Assembly: GCF_020404845.1 (NCBI RefSeq)
Contig: NZ_JAIOJZ010000056.1
Span: forward strand, 1-48,024
Direction of reading: 5' to 3'
DNA length: 48,024 bases
DNA from: Streptomyces hyderabadensis
GTDB taxonomy: Bacteria; Actinomycetota; Actinomycetes; Streptomycetales; Streptomycetaceae
Shown: piece by piece, positions 23,550-32,353 of the stretch
How positions within the stretch are numbered: position 1 is the stretch's first letter
Layout: the number at the start of each line of letters is the position of its first letter
Program-made: the position numbers and the translations under genes
The notes under the pieces: model-generated
Database searches by the model: none
What the model was told of the DNA's origin: nothing
Seen by the model: only the letters and a program-made list of their open reading frames with translations

Positions 23550-23980
23550 GACAGGACGCCCTTCTTGTATGCGTACAACAGGCCCACGGCGAGGAATCCG
23601 AGGAAGATGAACATCTCCACGAGGGTCGTGGCCCCGTAACCAGGGTCGGCGAAGACCGTCGCCCAGGGGAAGAGGAAGATCGAGTCGACCGCGAAGATGA
23701 CGTAGAGGAACGCGTAGACGTAGTAGCGGACCTGGGTGTGTGCCCAGCCCTCGCCGACGGGGTCGACGCCGCACTCGTACGTGAGCAGCTTCTCGGGCGT
23801 CGGGACCACCGGCCGCAGCAGACGCCCGGCGCCGAAGGCCACGGCGACGAAGAGCACCCCCACGACGGCGAGCAGGCCGACGACGGAGTAGGACCGGAAG
23901 TAGTCGGCGGCGAGCCCCACGGTCGCATCGGCGGTGGTCACGGCGCCGGCGGTCGCGTCGCCGACGGTCGGTTCCGGCAC
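23540..23980 (-). CDS. nuoA: NADH-quinone oxidoreductase-like subunit A
   Basis: Three-helix membrane subunit of 146 residues, with the family motif LLTYECGVDPVGEGWAHTQVRYYVYAFLYVIFAVDSIFLFPWATVF (conserved Cys loop and acidic helix 2). GTG start behind GAGGGGCGCAC. First gene of the ten-gene operon, with a possible promoter at 24055-24082. It carries an Ala/Thr/Val-rich N-terminal extension of about 25 residues compared with E. coli. Confidence 0.95.
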   Translation of the reverse strand: MPEPTVGDATAGAVTTADATVGLAADYFRSYSVVGLLAVVGVLFVAVAFGAGRLLRPVVPTPEKLLTYECGVDPVGEGWAHTQVRYYVYAFLYVIFAVDSIFLFPWATVFADPGYGATTLVEMFIFLGFLAVGLLYAYKKGVLSWT

Positions 23981-24054
23981 GTGCGCCCCTCGCTCCCTGT
24001 CGTGGACGTCGCGGACATCGTGGACGCCGCTGTTCGACGATCTGTACGCACGGG

Positions 24055-24082
24055 AGTCTAGAGCCTGATAAAGAGACGGTAA
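24055..24082 (-). promoter_or_regulatory. Candidate promoter of the nuo operon
   Basis: On the minus strand TTACCG (24082-24077) and TAGACT (24060-24055) are separated by 16 nt, a reasonable vegetative -35/-10 pair about 75 bp upstream of nuoA. It is in the 204-bp divergent interval with the first sensor kinase. Not tested. Confidence 0.4.
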
Positions 24083-24112
24083 GCAGCCCGTCGCGCCCTG
24101 GGACGCGGGGGT

Positions 24113-24122
24113 GGGGTTTTCC
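24113..24122. promoter_or_regulatory. GGGGTTTTCC box upstream of first sensor kinase
   Basis: GGGGTTTTCC lies 62 bp upstream of the kinase ATG. The same 10-mer occurs in opposite orientation (GGAAAACCCC) at 25412-25421, upstream of the second kinase. It could be a shared regulator site. Confidence 0.4.
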
Positions 24123-24184
24123 TCAGTGCATCCCGGCGGTCCACCTCATGGCGCCGCGCCCCGCCGCACGGCACGCTGACGGGT

Positions 24185-25411
24185 ATGACCGAACGCCTCT
24201 CGACATCCAGCCTCGCCGGGACCACCGGCGCAGCGGCCGGCGACCGCCTGCCACCGGCCCGTTTCGCCTACGACCGGCACACCTGGAAGGAGATCGCCCA
24301 CCTGCTGGCGAATCTCCCGGCGGCGCTGCTCGGATTCACCTATGTCATAACGATGCTGTCCGTCGGTGTCGGGTTGACGGTCACGGTGATCGGGCTCCCG
24401 CTGCTGGCGGCCGGTCTGCTGGGCGCGCGGCAGCTGGGCAAGCTGGAGCGGGCGCGGGCGCGGATGCTGCTCGGCGTGCGGGTGGACGAGCCGAGCCCGC
24501 TGCCGTTGCGGAGCCGCCGCGGCTTCTTCGCGCAGTTGTGGATGTTGCTGAAGGACCCGGTGGGCTGGCGCACGGTGCTGTACGAGTTCATCCGGTTCCC
24601 CTGGGGCGTCCTCACCTTCGTCGTCACCCTGACGTCGTTGATCGTGCTGTGGCCGGTGCTGCCGTTCGTCGCGCGGGGCCTCGCCAACGCCGACCGGGCG
24701 ATGGTGCGCGGGCTGCTGTCCCCGTCCGACGAGCTGGAGCGGCGGATCGCCGAGCTGGAGTCGGACCGCGGGGTGGTGGTCGACACGGCCGCGGCCGACC
24801 TGCGGCGCATCGAGCGCGACCTGCACGACGGGGCCCAGGCCCGCCTGGTCAACCTCGCCATGGGGCTGGGACTGGCGAAGGAGAAGCTCCTGGAGGACCC
24901 CGACGCGGCGGCGGCCATGGTCGACGAGGCGCACGGGGAGGTGAAGCTGGCCCTGCAGGAGTTGCGGGACCTGGCTCGCGGTATCCATCCGGCCGTACTG
25001 ACCGACCGCGGCCTGGACGCGGCGCTCTCCTCGGTCGCCTCCCGTTGCACCGTGCCGGTCCGGGTGACCGTCGACCTGGCGGAGCGCCCGGCGGCCGCCA
25101 TCGAGGGCATCGCCTACTTCACGGTCTCGGAGCTGCTGCAGAACGTCAGCAAGCACAGCGGGGCGAGTTCGGCCTCGGTGGAGGTGTGGCGGTCGTCCGA
25201 CCGACTGCTCATACAGGTGGAGGACAACGGCCGCGGGGGTGCGCGCCTCGACGGCGGTACGGGGATGAAGGGCCTCGCCGACCGGCTGTCCGCCGTCGAC
25301 GGTCTCTTCGTCGTCGACTCCCCCGAGGGCGGCCCCACGACCATCACGGCCGAGCTGCCGTGGCGCGACCGCACGGAGGCCGACGCGGCCGGCTCACTCG
25401 CCAGGAGGTAG
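24185..25411 (+). CDS. Sensor histidine kinase (HisKA_3, NarL/DesK type), copy 1
   Basis: The product is 408 residues. The N-terminal sensor region has about four hydrophobic helices (44-80 and 133-165) and no extracellular loop of note, as in the actinobacterial Sensor domain family. The dimerisation/phosphoacceptor box RRIERDLHDGAQARL puts the phospho-His at 214. The ATPase domain has the N box ELLQNVSKH (Asn320) and the G boxes EDNGRGG and GTGMKGLADRL. The second kinase, 122 bp downstream, is a close paralogue. A NarL-type regulator follows. The stimulus is unknown. Divergent from nuoA. Confidence 0.92.
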   Translation: MTERLSTSSLAGTTGAAAGDRLPPARFAYDRHTWKEIAHLLANLPAALLGFTYVITMLSVGVGLTVTVIGLPLLAAGLLGARQLGKLERARARMLLGVRVDEPSPLPLRSRRGFFAQLWMLLKDPVGWRTVLYEFIRFPWGVLTFVVTLTSLIVLWPVLPFVARGLANADRAMVRGLLSPSDELERRIAELESDRGVVVDTAAADLRRIERDLHDGAQARLVNLAMGLGLAKEKLLEDPDAAAAMVDEAHGEVKLALQELRDLARGIHPAVLTDRGLDAALSSVASRCTVPVRVTVDLAERPAAAIEGIAYFTVSELLQNVSKHSGASSASVEVWRSSDRLLIQVEDNGRGGARLDGGTGMKGLADRLSAVDGLFVVDSPEGGPTTITAELPWRDRTEADAAGSLARR

Positions 25412-25421
25412 GGAAAACCCC
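25412..25421. promoter_or_regulatory. GGAAAACCCC box upstream of second sensor kinase
   Basis: Inverted copy of the GGGGTTTTCC box at 24113-24122. It directly abuts the stop codon of the first kinase, 112 bp upstream of the second kinase start. Confidence 0.4.
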
Positions 25422-25533
25422 CCTCTCCAGACGCCGACGGGCTCCATTGGCCATGGCGGTGCGGCCGAGGAGGCTGGGAGTACGACAGCACAGCCGCAGA
25501 CGACCGCAGACGACGAGGAGAAGGACGGCACCG

Positions 25534-26901
25534 ATGGCCACGGAATACGGACAGGGTTACGGGCTCGGCAGCGGCTCCGGCTTCCCCGGGGACACCGGTG
25601 CGCGGGGCCACCGGCTGCCGGCGGGACTGCGGGCACCGTTCGAGGCGCGCAGCTGGCGGGAGTTCGGCTATGTCCTGCTGGGGCTGCCGGTCGGCATCCT
25701 GCTCTTCACCTACGCCGTGACGATGGTGACGCTGGGGGCGGGCCTGCTGGTGACGTTCCTGGGAGTGCCGGTGCTGGCGGCCGCGCTCGCGGGGTGCCGG
25801 GGCTTCGGGGCGATGGAGCGGGCGCGGGCGCGCGCCCTGCTGGGGCTGCGGGTGGCCGACCCGGAGCCGCTGCGGCTGAAGAAGCAGGGCGCGATGGGCT
25901 GGATGGGAGCCGTGCTCAAGAGCGGCACCTCCTGGCGGAGCCTGCTGTACGCGCTGGTGCAGTTCCCGTGGGCCGTGTTCTCGTTCGTCGTCGCCCTGAA
26001 CGTCTGGGCGATCGGGTGGGCGACGCTGACGTACCCGCTGTGGTTCTGGGTGTTCCCGATGTACGCCGGCCAGGACGGGCTCCAGCTCTACGGCGACGAG
26101 ACCCACCGGGTCTACCTGGACAACCCCTTCGAGATAGCCGTCACCGCGCTGGTCGGTCTGCTGTTCACCCTGGCCACACCGTGGCTGGTGCGGGCGCTGA
26201 CCATGGTGGACCGGGTCATGGTGCACGGACTGCTCGGACCGTCGCGGCTGGCGACGCGGGTCGTGGAGCTGGAGTCGGACCGGGGGGTGGTGGTCGACAC
26301 GGCCGCGGCCGACCTGCGGCGCATCGAGCGCGACCTGCACGACGGGGCGCAGGCCCGCCTGGTCAACCTCGCCATGGACCTGGGCCTGGCCAAGGAGAAG
26401 CTGAAGGAGGACCCGAGGGCCGCGGCCCTCATGGTGGACGAGGCGCACGGCGAGGTGAAGACGGCGCTCCAGGAGCTGCGGGACCTCGCTCGGGGTATCC
26501 ACCCCGCGGTGCTGACCGACCGCGGCCTGGACGCGGCGCTCTCCTCGGTCGCTTCGCGCTGCACCGTGCCGGTGCGGGTGGAGGTCGACCTGTCGGAGCG
26601 CCCGGCGTCGGCGATCGAGGGCATCGCCTACTTCACCGTCTCGGAGCTGCTCCAGAACATCAGCAAGCACGCGAGGGCCACGTCGGCCGCCGTGGAGGTG
26701 TGGCGGGTGGAGAACCGGCTGATGCTCCAGGTCGTGGACAACGGCGTGGGCGGCGCGCAGGCGTCGGCCGGCTCGGGGCTGGCCGGTCTGGCGGAGCGGC
26801 TCGACGCGGTGGACGGGATCCTCGTGGTGGACTCCCCCGCCGGCGGTCCGACCCGGATCACGGCGGAACTGCCGTGGCGGAACGAGCCGATCACCGGCTG
26901 A
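25534..26901 (+). CDS. Sensor histidine kinase (HisKA_3), copy 2
   Basis: The product is 455 residues, a paralogue of the kinase at 24185-25411. The N-terminus is Gly-rich, followed by a longer membrane region with an additional YPLWFWVFPMYAGQ...YLDNPFEIAVTALVGLLFTLATPW section (about 165-220). The phospho-His is in RRIERDLHDGAQARL (about 269), followed by ELLQNISKH and DNGVGG. From the residue run ELESDRGVVVDTAAADLRR onward it is nearly identical to copy 1, including synonymous sites, while the sensor parts have diverged. This implies two inputs into one output pathway. ATG follows GACGAGGAGAAGGACGGCACCG. Confidence 0.92.
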   Translation: MATEYGQGYGLGSGSGFPGDTGARGHRLPAGLRAPFEARSWREFGYVLLGLPVGILLFTYAVTMVTLGAGLLVTFLGVPVLAAALAGCRGFGAMERARARALLGLRVADPEPLRLKKQGAMGWMGAVLKSGTSWRSLLYALVQFPWAVFSFVVALNVWAIGWATLTYPLWFWVFPMYAGQDGLQLYGDETHRVYLDNPFEIAVTALVGLLFTLATPWLVRALTMVDRVMVHGLLGPSRLATRVVELESDRGVVVDTAAADLRRIERDLHDGAQARLVNLAMDLGLAKEKLKEDPRAAALMVDEAHGEVKTALQELRDLARGIHPAVLTDRGLDAALSSVASRCTVPVRVEVDLSERPASAIEGIAYFTVSELLQNISKHARATSAAVEVWRVENRLMLQVVDNGVGGAQASAGSGLAGLAERLDAVDGILVVDSPAGGPTRITAELPWRNEPITG

Positions 26902-26902
26902 T

Positions 26903-26954
26903 CCGCCGGGCTCCGTACGACTCAGCAGCCGCCGGGCTCCGTACGGCTCCGCAG
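26903..26954. repeat. Direct repeat after the second kinase
   Basis: CCGCCGGGCTCCGTACG occurs at 26903-26919 and 26929-26945 (period 26 bp), just past the kinase stop codon. The rest of the 336-bp gap to the response regulator (26955-27237) shows no gene or clear terminator. Confidence 0.6.
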
Positions 26955-27237
26955 GCGCCGACCGGGGCCCGGCTGGTGCACAGCACCTGCTGCCTGCCGC
27001 CTGCTGCTCCGTCGGTTGCCCTGATACCGACTGGTGGGATGATCGAGAACCGGCCATCGAGTGGCCGAACCCGGACTGGCACCCGGGACTTGCCGCCTTC
27101 TTCTCGTTGCCCGAGCGCGTCCGCCCCCGGATGCTGGGATGCTGGACCCGTCGCACGGACGGTTCGTGGACGCGGCGTGGGCCGCGCGGGCCGTGGGGTG
27201 CACGGGCTGTGGGGGGCCGAGGATCGTGGAGGACAGG

Positions 27238-27897
27238 GTGCGGGTGGTCATCGCCGAGGATTCAGTGCTGCTCCGAGAGGGGCTGACCCGGTTGCTGACC
27301 GACCGCGGGCACGAGGTCGTGGCCGGCGTCGGTGACGGTGAGGCACTGGTCAAGACCATCACCGAGCTGGACGCCCAGGGCGAGCTGCCGGACGTCGTGG
27401 TGGCGGACGTGCGGATGCCGCCGACACACACCGACGAGGGGGTGCGGGCATCGGTGCGGCTGCGCAAGGCGCATCCGGGTCTCGGTGTGCTGGTGCTGTC
27501 CCAGTACGTGGAGGAGCGCTACGCGACGGAGCTGCTGGCCGGTTCCAGTCGGGGCGTCGGCTACCTGCTCAAGGACCGGGTGGCCGAGGTCCGGGAGTTC
27601 GTGGACGCGGTGGTGCGCGTGGCGCAGGGCGGTACGGCGCTGGACCCGGAGGTGGTCGCGCAGTTGCTCGGGCGCAGCCGCAAGCAGGACGTGCTGGCGG
27701 GGCTCACCCCGCGCGAGCGGGAGGTGCTGGGGCTCATGGCCGAGGGCCGGACGAACTCGGCGATCGCCCGGCAGCTCGTCGTGAGCGACGGGGCCGTCGA
27801 GAAGCACGTCAGCAACATCTTCATGAAGCTGGGTCTGTCCCCGAGCGACGGTGATCACCGCAGGGTGCTCGCCGTGCTCACCTATCTCAATTCCTGA
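27238..27897 (+). CDS. NarL/LuxR-type response regulator
   Basis: The product is 219 residues. The receiver domain (residues 1-118) shows AEDSVLLREGL, the phospho-acceptor Asp57 in VVVADVRMPP, and the Lys of YLLKDRV. The LuxR-type HTH (about 150-205) is LTPREREVLGLMAEGRTNSAIARQL...VEKHVSNIFMKLGL. GTG is preceded by GGAGGACAGG; another GTG four codons upstream is possible. It is the obvious partner of both sensor kinases upstream. The targets are unknown. The divergent nuo operon and the downstream korAB genes are candidates by position. Confidence 0.92.
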   Translation: MRVVIAEDSVLLREGLTRLLTDRGHEVVAGVGDGEALVKTITELDAQGELPDVVVADVRMPPTHTDEGVRASVRLRKAHPGLGVLVLSQYVEERYATELLAGSSRGVGYLLKDRVAEVREFVDAVVRVAQGGTALDPEVVAQLLGRSRKQDVLAGLTPREREVLGLMAEGRTNSAIARQLVVSDGAVEKHVSNIFMKLGLSPSDGDHRRVLAVLTYLNS

Positions 27898-28185
27898 CAT
27901 CCATCTCAATCCCTGATATCAGGGGCCCACGCCTCGGAGGCACCGGGCGGGCTCGGCAACGGGGACGCTCATCCGGACGAATGAGAAACCGGAGGACGGG
28001 CCGCGTGCGTCCTGCACGGTGCCGGGGCGGGAAAGCCGTGGAATTCCAGGGCCGCGGGCCATCTCGAAGTCGTGTCCATCATGCGAATGTCCACCGGAAG
28101 TCATTGCGTGCGGACGTAGGGTTGATCCTGGGACGGTCGGTGGGAGACCAGTCCCCGGACAGCCGTCCCTAGGGAGGTCCAGTAA

Positions 28186-30118
28186 GTGACCAGCCAGGTC
28201 AGCAGCCCAGCGGAGCAGGCCGACGGTACCGACGAGACCGTCGTGGGAGCGCAGCGCAAACCGGCCGGGGCGAAGGACGTCCGCCGGCTGGACCGGGTGA
28301 TCATCAGGTTCGCGGGGGACTCGGGCGACGGGATGCAGCTCACCGGTGACCGGTTCACCTCGGAGACCGCGTCGTTCGGCAACGACCTGTCGACGCTGCC
28401 GAACTTCCCGGCCGAGATCCGGGCCCCGGCCGGCACCCTGCCGGGTGTCTCGTCCTTCCAGCTGCACTTCGCCGACCACGACATCCTCACGCCGGGTGAC
28501 GCGCCGAACGTGCTGGTGGCGATGAACCCGGCCGCGTTGAAGGCGAACGTGGGCGACCTGCCGCGCGGTGCGGAGATCATCGTGAACACGGACGAGTTCA
28601 CGCGGCGGGCGATGCAGAAGGTCGGCTACGACACCTCTCCGCTGGAGGACGGTTCCCTGGACGGCTACCGGCTGCATCCGGTGCCGTTGACGACGCTGAC
28701 GGTGGAGGCGCTCACCGAGTTCGACCTGAGCCGCAAGGAGGCCGAGCGCAGCAAGAACATGTTCGCGCTCGGGCTGCTGTCGTGGATGTACCACCGGCCC
28801 ACCGAGGGCACGGAGAAGTTCCTGAAGTCGAAGTTCGCCAAGAAGCCGGACATCGCGGCGGCGAACATCGCGGCCTTCCGGGCGGGCTGGAACTTCGGGG
28901 AGACCACGGAGGACTTCGCCGTCTCCTACGAGGTGGCGCCGGCCGGGTCGGCGTTCGAGCCCGGCACCTACCGCAACATCTCCGGGAACCTGGCGCTGGC
29001 CTACGGTCTGATCGCCGCGTCCCGGCAGGCGGACCTGCCGCTGTTCCTGGGTTCGTATCCGATCACTCCGGCCTCGGACATCCTGCACGAGCTCTCGAAG
29101 CACAAGAACTTCGGGGTGCGCACCTTCCAGGCGGAGGACGAGATCGCGGGGATCGGTGCGGCGCTGGGTGCAGCGTTCGGCGGGTCGCTGGCGGTGACGA
29201 CGACCTCGGGTCCGGGAGTGGCGCTCAAGAGCGAGACGATCGGGCTGGCGGTGTCGCTGGAGCTGCCGCTGCTGGTGGTGGACATCCAGCGCGGCGGCCC
29301 GTCGACCGGGCTGCCGACCAAGACGGAGCAGGCCGACCTGCTGCAGGCGATGTACGGGCGCAACGGCGAGGCGCCGGTCCCGGTCGTCGCCCCGCGCACC
29401 CCGGGGGACTGCTTCGACGCCGCCCTGGAGGCCGCCCGGATCGCCCTGACCTACCGGACGCCGGTCTTCCTCCTCTCGGACGGCTACCTGGCCAACGGCT
29501 CGGAGCCGTGGCGGATCCCCGAACCGGACGAGCTGCCGGACCTGGCGGTGCAGTTCGCGCAGGGCCCCAACCACACGCTGGACGACGGCACCGAGGTGTT
29601 CTGGCCCTACCAGCGCGACCCGCACACCCTGGCCCGCCCGTGGGCGGTGCCGGGCACGCCCGGGCTGGAGCACCGGATCGGCGGCATCGAGAAGCAGGAC
29701 GGCACGGGGAACATCTCCTACGACCCGGCCAACCACGACTTCATGGTCCGCACCCGCCAGGCCAAGATCGACGGCATCGAGGTCCCCGCCCTGGACGTCG
29801 ACGACCCCGACGGCGGCGCGCGGACGCTGGTGCTGGGCTGGGGCTCGACGTACGGGCCGATCACCGCCGCCGTGCGGCGGATCCGCAAGGAGGGCGGCCG
29901 GATCGCCCAGGCCCACCTGCGCCACCTCAACCCCTTCCCGCCGAACCTCGGCGAGATCCTGGACCGGTACGACAAGGTCGTGGTCCCGGAGATGAACCTC
30001 GGCCAGCTCGCCACCCTCATCCGGGCGAAGTACCTGGTCGACGCCCGCTCCCACAACCAGGTCAACGGCATGCCGTTCAAGGCGGAACAGCTCGCCGCCG
30101 TCCTGAAGGAGGCCATCG

Positions 30119-30126
<8 letters not shown>
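28186..30126 (+). CDS. korA: 2-oxoacid:ferredoxin oxidoreductase, alpha (gamma-alpha fusion)
   Basis: The product is 646 residues. The N-terminal gamma domain (RFAGDSGDGMQLTGDRFTSETA) is fused to the alpha domain (about 240-500, with the pyrophosphate-region motif GSYPITPASDILHELS and TTTSGPGVALKSE) and a C-terminal transketolase-like domain. This is the two-subunit KorA arrangement. With KorB it decarboxylates 2-oxoglutarate (or another 2-oxoacid) oxidatively to acyl-CoA and reduces ferredoxin. GTG start behind AGGGAGGTCCAGTAA. It overlaps korB by 8 bp. It lies 288 bp downstream of the response regulator. Confidence 0.95.
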
Positions 30127-31177
<1,051 letters not shown>

Positions 31178-31200
31178 CAGACCGCCGTGGACGGCACACG

Positions 31201-31229
31201 AGGGCCCGGACGGAGAACGTCCGGGCCCT
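31201..31229 (+). terminator. korAB terminator
   Basis: An 11-bp stem AGGGCCCGGAC / GTCCGGGCCCT with loop GGAGAAC, followed by TTTCGC. It lies 23 nt past the korB stop. Confidence 0.85.
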
Positions 31230-31248
31230 TTCGCTTACCCACAGGTAG

Positions 31249-31270
31249 GTACTTACTTTGAAGTGGGCAC
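31249..31270. promoter_or_regulatory. Imperfect inverted repeat, possible HxlR-type operator
   Basis: GTACTTAC-TTTGAA-GTGGGCAC is an imperfect dyad that resembles the GTACTTAC/GTAAGTAC arms often bound by HxlR regulators next to QorB-like genes. It lies 66 bp upstream of the reductase gene. No HxlR gene is in the window. Confidence 0.3.
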
Positions 31271-31335
31271 TTTCCTTCGGATAGCGCAGCTCCTAGGGTT
31301 AGTGGCAACGCACCCCCACTAGGAGCACTGAAGCC

Positions 31336-32190
31336 ATGAGCATCGTCGTCACCGGAGCCACCGGACACCTCGGCCGCCACGTCGTGCGGCAACTGCTGGA
31401 GAAGGTCCCGGCCGACCAGGTCACCGCCGTCGTCCGGGACCGCGGCAAGGCCGCCGACCTCGCCGCCCGCGGCGTCCGGCTCGCGGTCGCCGACTACAAC
31501 TCCCCGGAGACCTTCGACGGCCTGTTCGCTTCCGGCGACCGGGTGCTGCTGATCTCCGGGAACGAGTTCGACAAGGGCCGCGTGGGGCAGCACACGATCG
31601 TGATCGAAGCGGCGAAGAAGGCCGGCGTCGCCCTGCTCGCCTACACCAGCGCCCCCAGCAGCCTCAAGGCCGCGCTCGCCGACGACCACCGCGCCACCGA
31701 GGAGGTGCTGGTCGGCTCGGGCGTGCCGTACGTGCTGCTGCGCAACGGCTGGTACCACGAGAACTACACCGAGCAGCTCGCCCCGGTCCTGGAGCACGGC
31801 GCCGTCGTGCAGGCGGCCGGGGAGGGCCGGGTCTCCTCCGCCTCCCGCGCCGACTACGCGGCCGCCGCCGTCGCCGTACTGACCGGCGAGGGTCACGAGA
31901 ACACCGCGTACGAGCTGGGCGGCGACGAGGCCTGGAGCTTCGCCGAGTACGCCGCCGAGCTGAGCCGGCAGACGGGCAAGGAGATCGGCTACACCCCCGT
32001 CTCCGTCGAGGACTACACCGGGATCCTGACCGGCGCCGGGGTGCCCGGACCGCTCGCGGACGTCTTCGCGGGCGTGGACGCCGCCATCGCCAAGGGCGAG
32101 CTGGTCGTCTCCACCGGCGACCTGTCCCGGCTGGCCGGCCGTCCGACGACGCCGCTCGCGGAGGCCGTCGCCGCCGCGCTCAAGGGCTGA
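31336..32190 (+). CDS. NmrA/QorB-like NAD(P)H-dependent quinone reductase
   Basis: The product is 284 residues, starting MSIVVTGATGHLGRHVVRQLLE (GxxGxxG nucleotide-binding motif). The LLRNGWYHENYTE segment and LLAYTSAPSSLK are hallmarks of the E. coli QorB (YtfG) subgroup, which reduces quinones with NADPH and lacks the classical SDR Tyr-Lys dyad. ATG follows AGGAGCACTGAAGCC. Transcribed alone, with an operator-like dyad upstream and the large hairpin at 32240-32279 behind it. Confidence 0.88.
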   Translation: MSIVVTGATGHLGRHVVRQLLEKVPADQVTAVVRDRGKAADLAARGVRLAVADYNSPETFDGLFASGDRVLLISGNEFDKGRVGQHTIVIEAAKKAGVALLAYTSAPSSLKAALADDHRATEEVLVGSGVPYVLLRNGWYHENYTEQLAPVLEHGAVVQAAGEGRVSSASRADYAAAAVAVLTGEGHENTAYELGGDEAWSFAEYAAELSRQTGKEIGYTPVSVEDYTGILTGAGVPGPLADVFAGVDAAIAKGELVVSTGDLSRLAGRPTTPLAEAVAAALKG

Positions 32191-32239
32191 CTCCGCCCTT
32201 CCGGCCGCCGCCCACCCGCCCGCCTACCCACACCCACCT

Positions 32240-32279
32240 CGCCTGTCATGACCGTATTGCGATACGGGCATGACAGGCG
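32240..32279. terminator. Long nested hairpin between QorB-like gene and rarD
   Basis: CGCCTGTCATG / CATGACAGGCG (11 bp), one A-G mismatch, then CCGTAT / ATACGG (6 bp) closing the loop TGCG. It has no T tract. It may be a terminator, but the inner CCGTAT-TGCG-ATACGG dyad also looks like an operator and the -35 of the next gene may lie in its right arm. Confidence 0.6.
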
Positions 32280-32299
32280 GGTGGGTCCGGCGCTACCTT
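32270..32299 (+). promoter_or_regulatory. Candidate rarD promoter
   Basis: ATGACA (32270-32275) and TACCTT (32294-32299) are 18 nt apart, upstream of the GTG at 32354. The -35 is part of the hairpin's right arm. Confidence 0.35.
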
Positions 32300-32353
32300 C
32301 GTCCTGGCATGCCTCCCCGTCCCCTGCATGCCGTGTGCGAGAAGGAGGTGCCC

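Noticed and set aside
27061..27237. Extended N-terminus of the response regulator
   Set aside because: Upstream in-frame codons give a Pro/Gly/Arg-rich stretch unlike any receiver domain, while the GTG at 27238 has a good ribosome site immediately before MRVVIAED.
26902..27237. A small gene between the second sensor kinase and the regulator
   Set aside because: Every frame lacks a convincing start and domain. Only a 26-bp direct repeat is clear.
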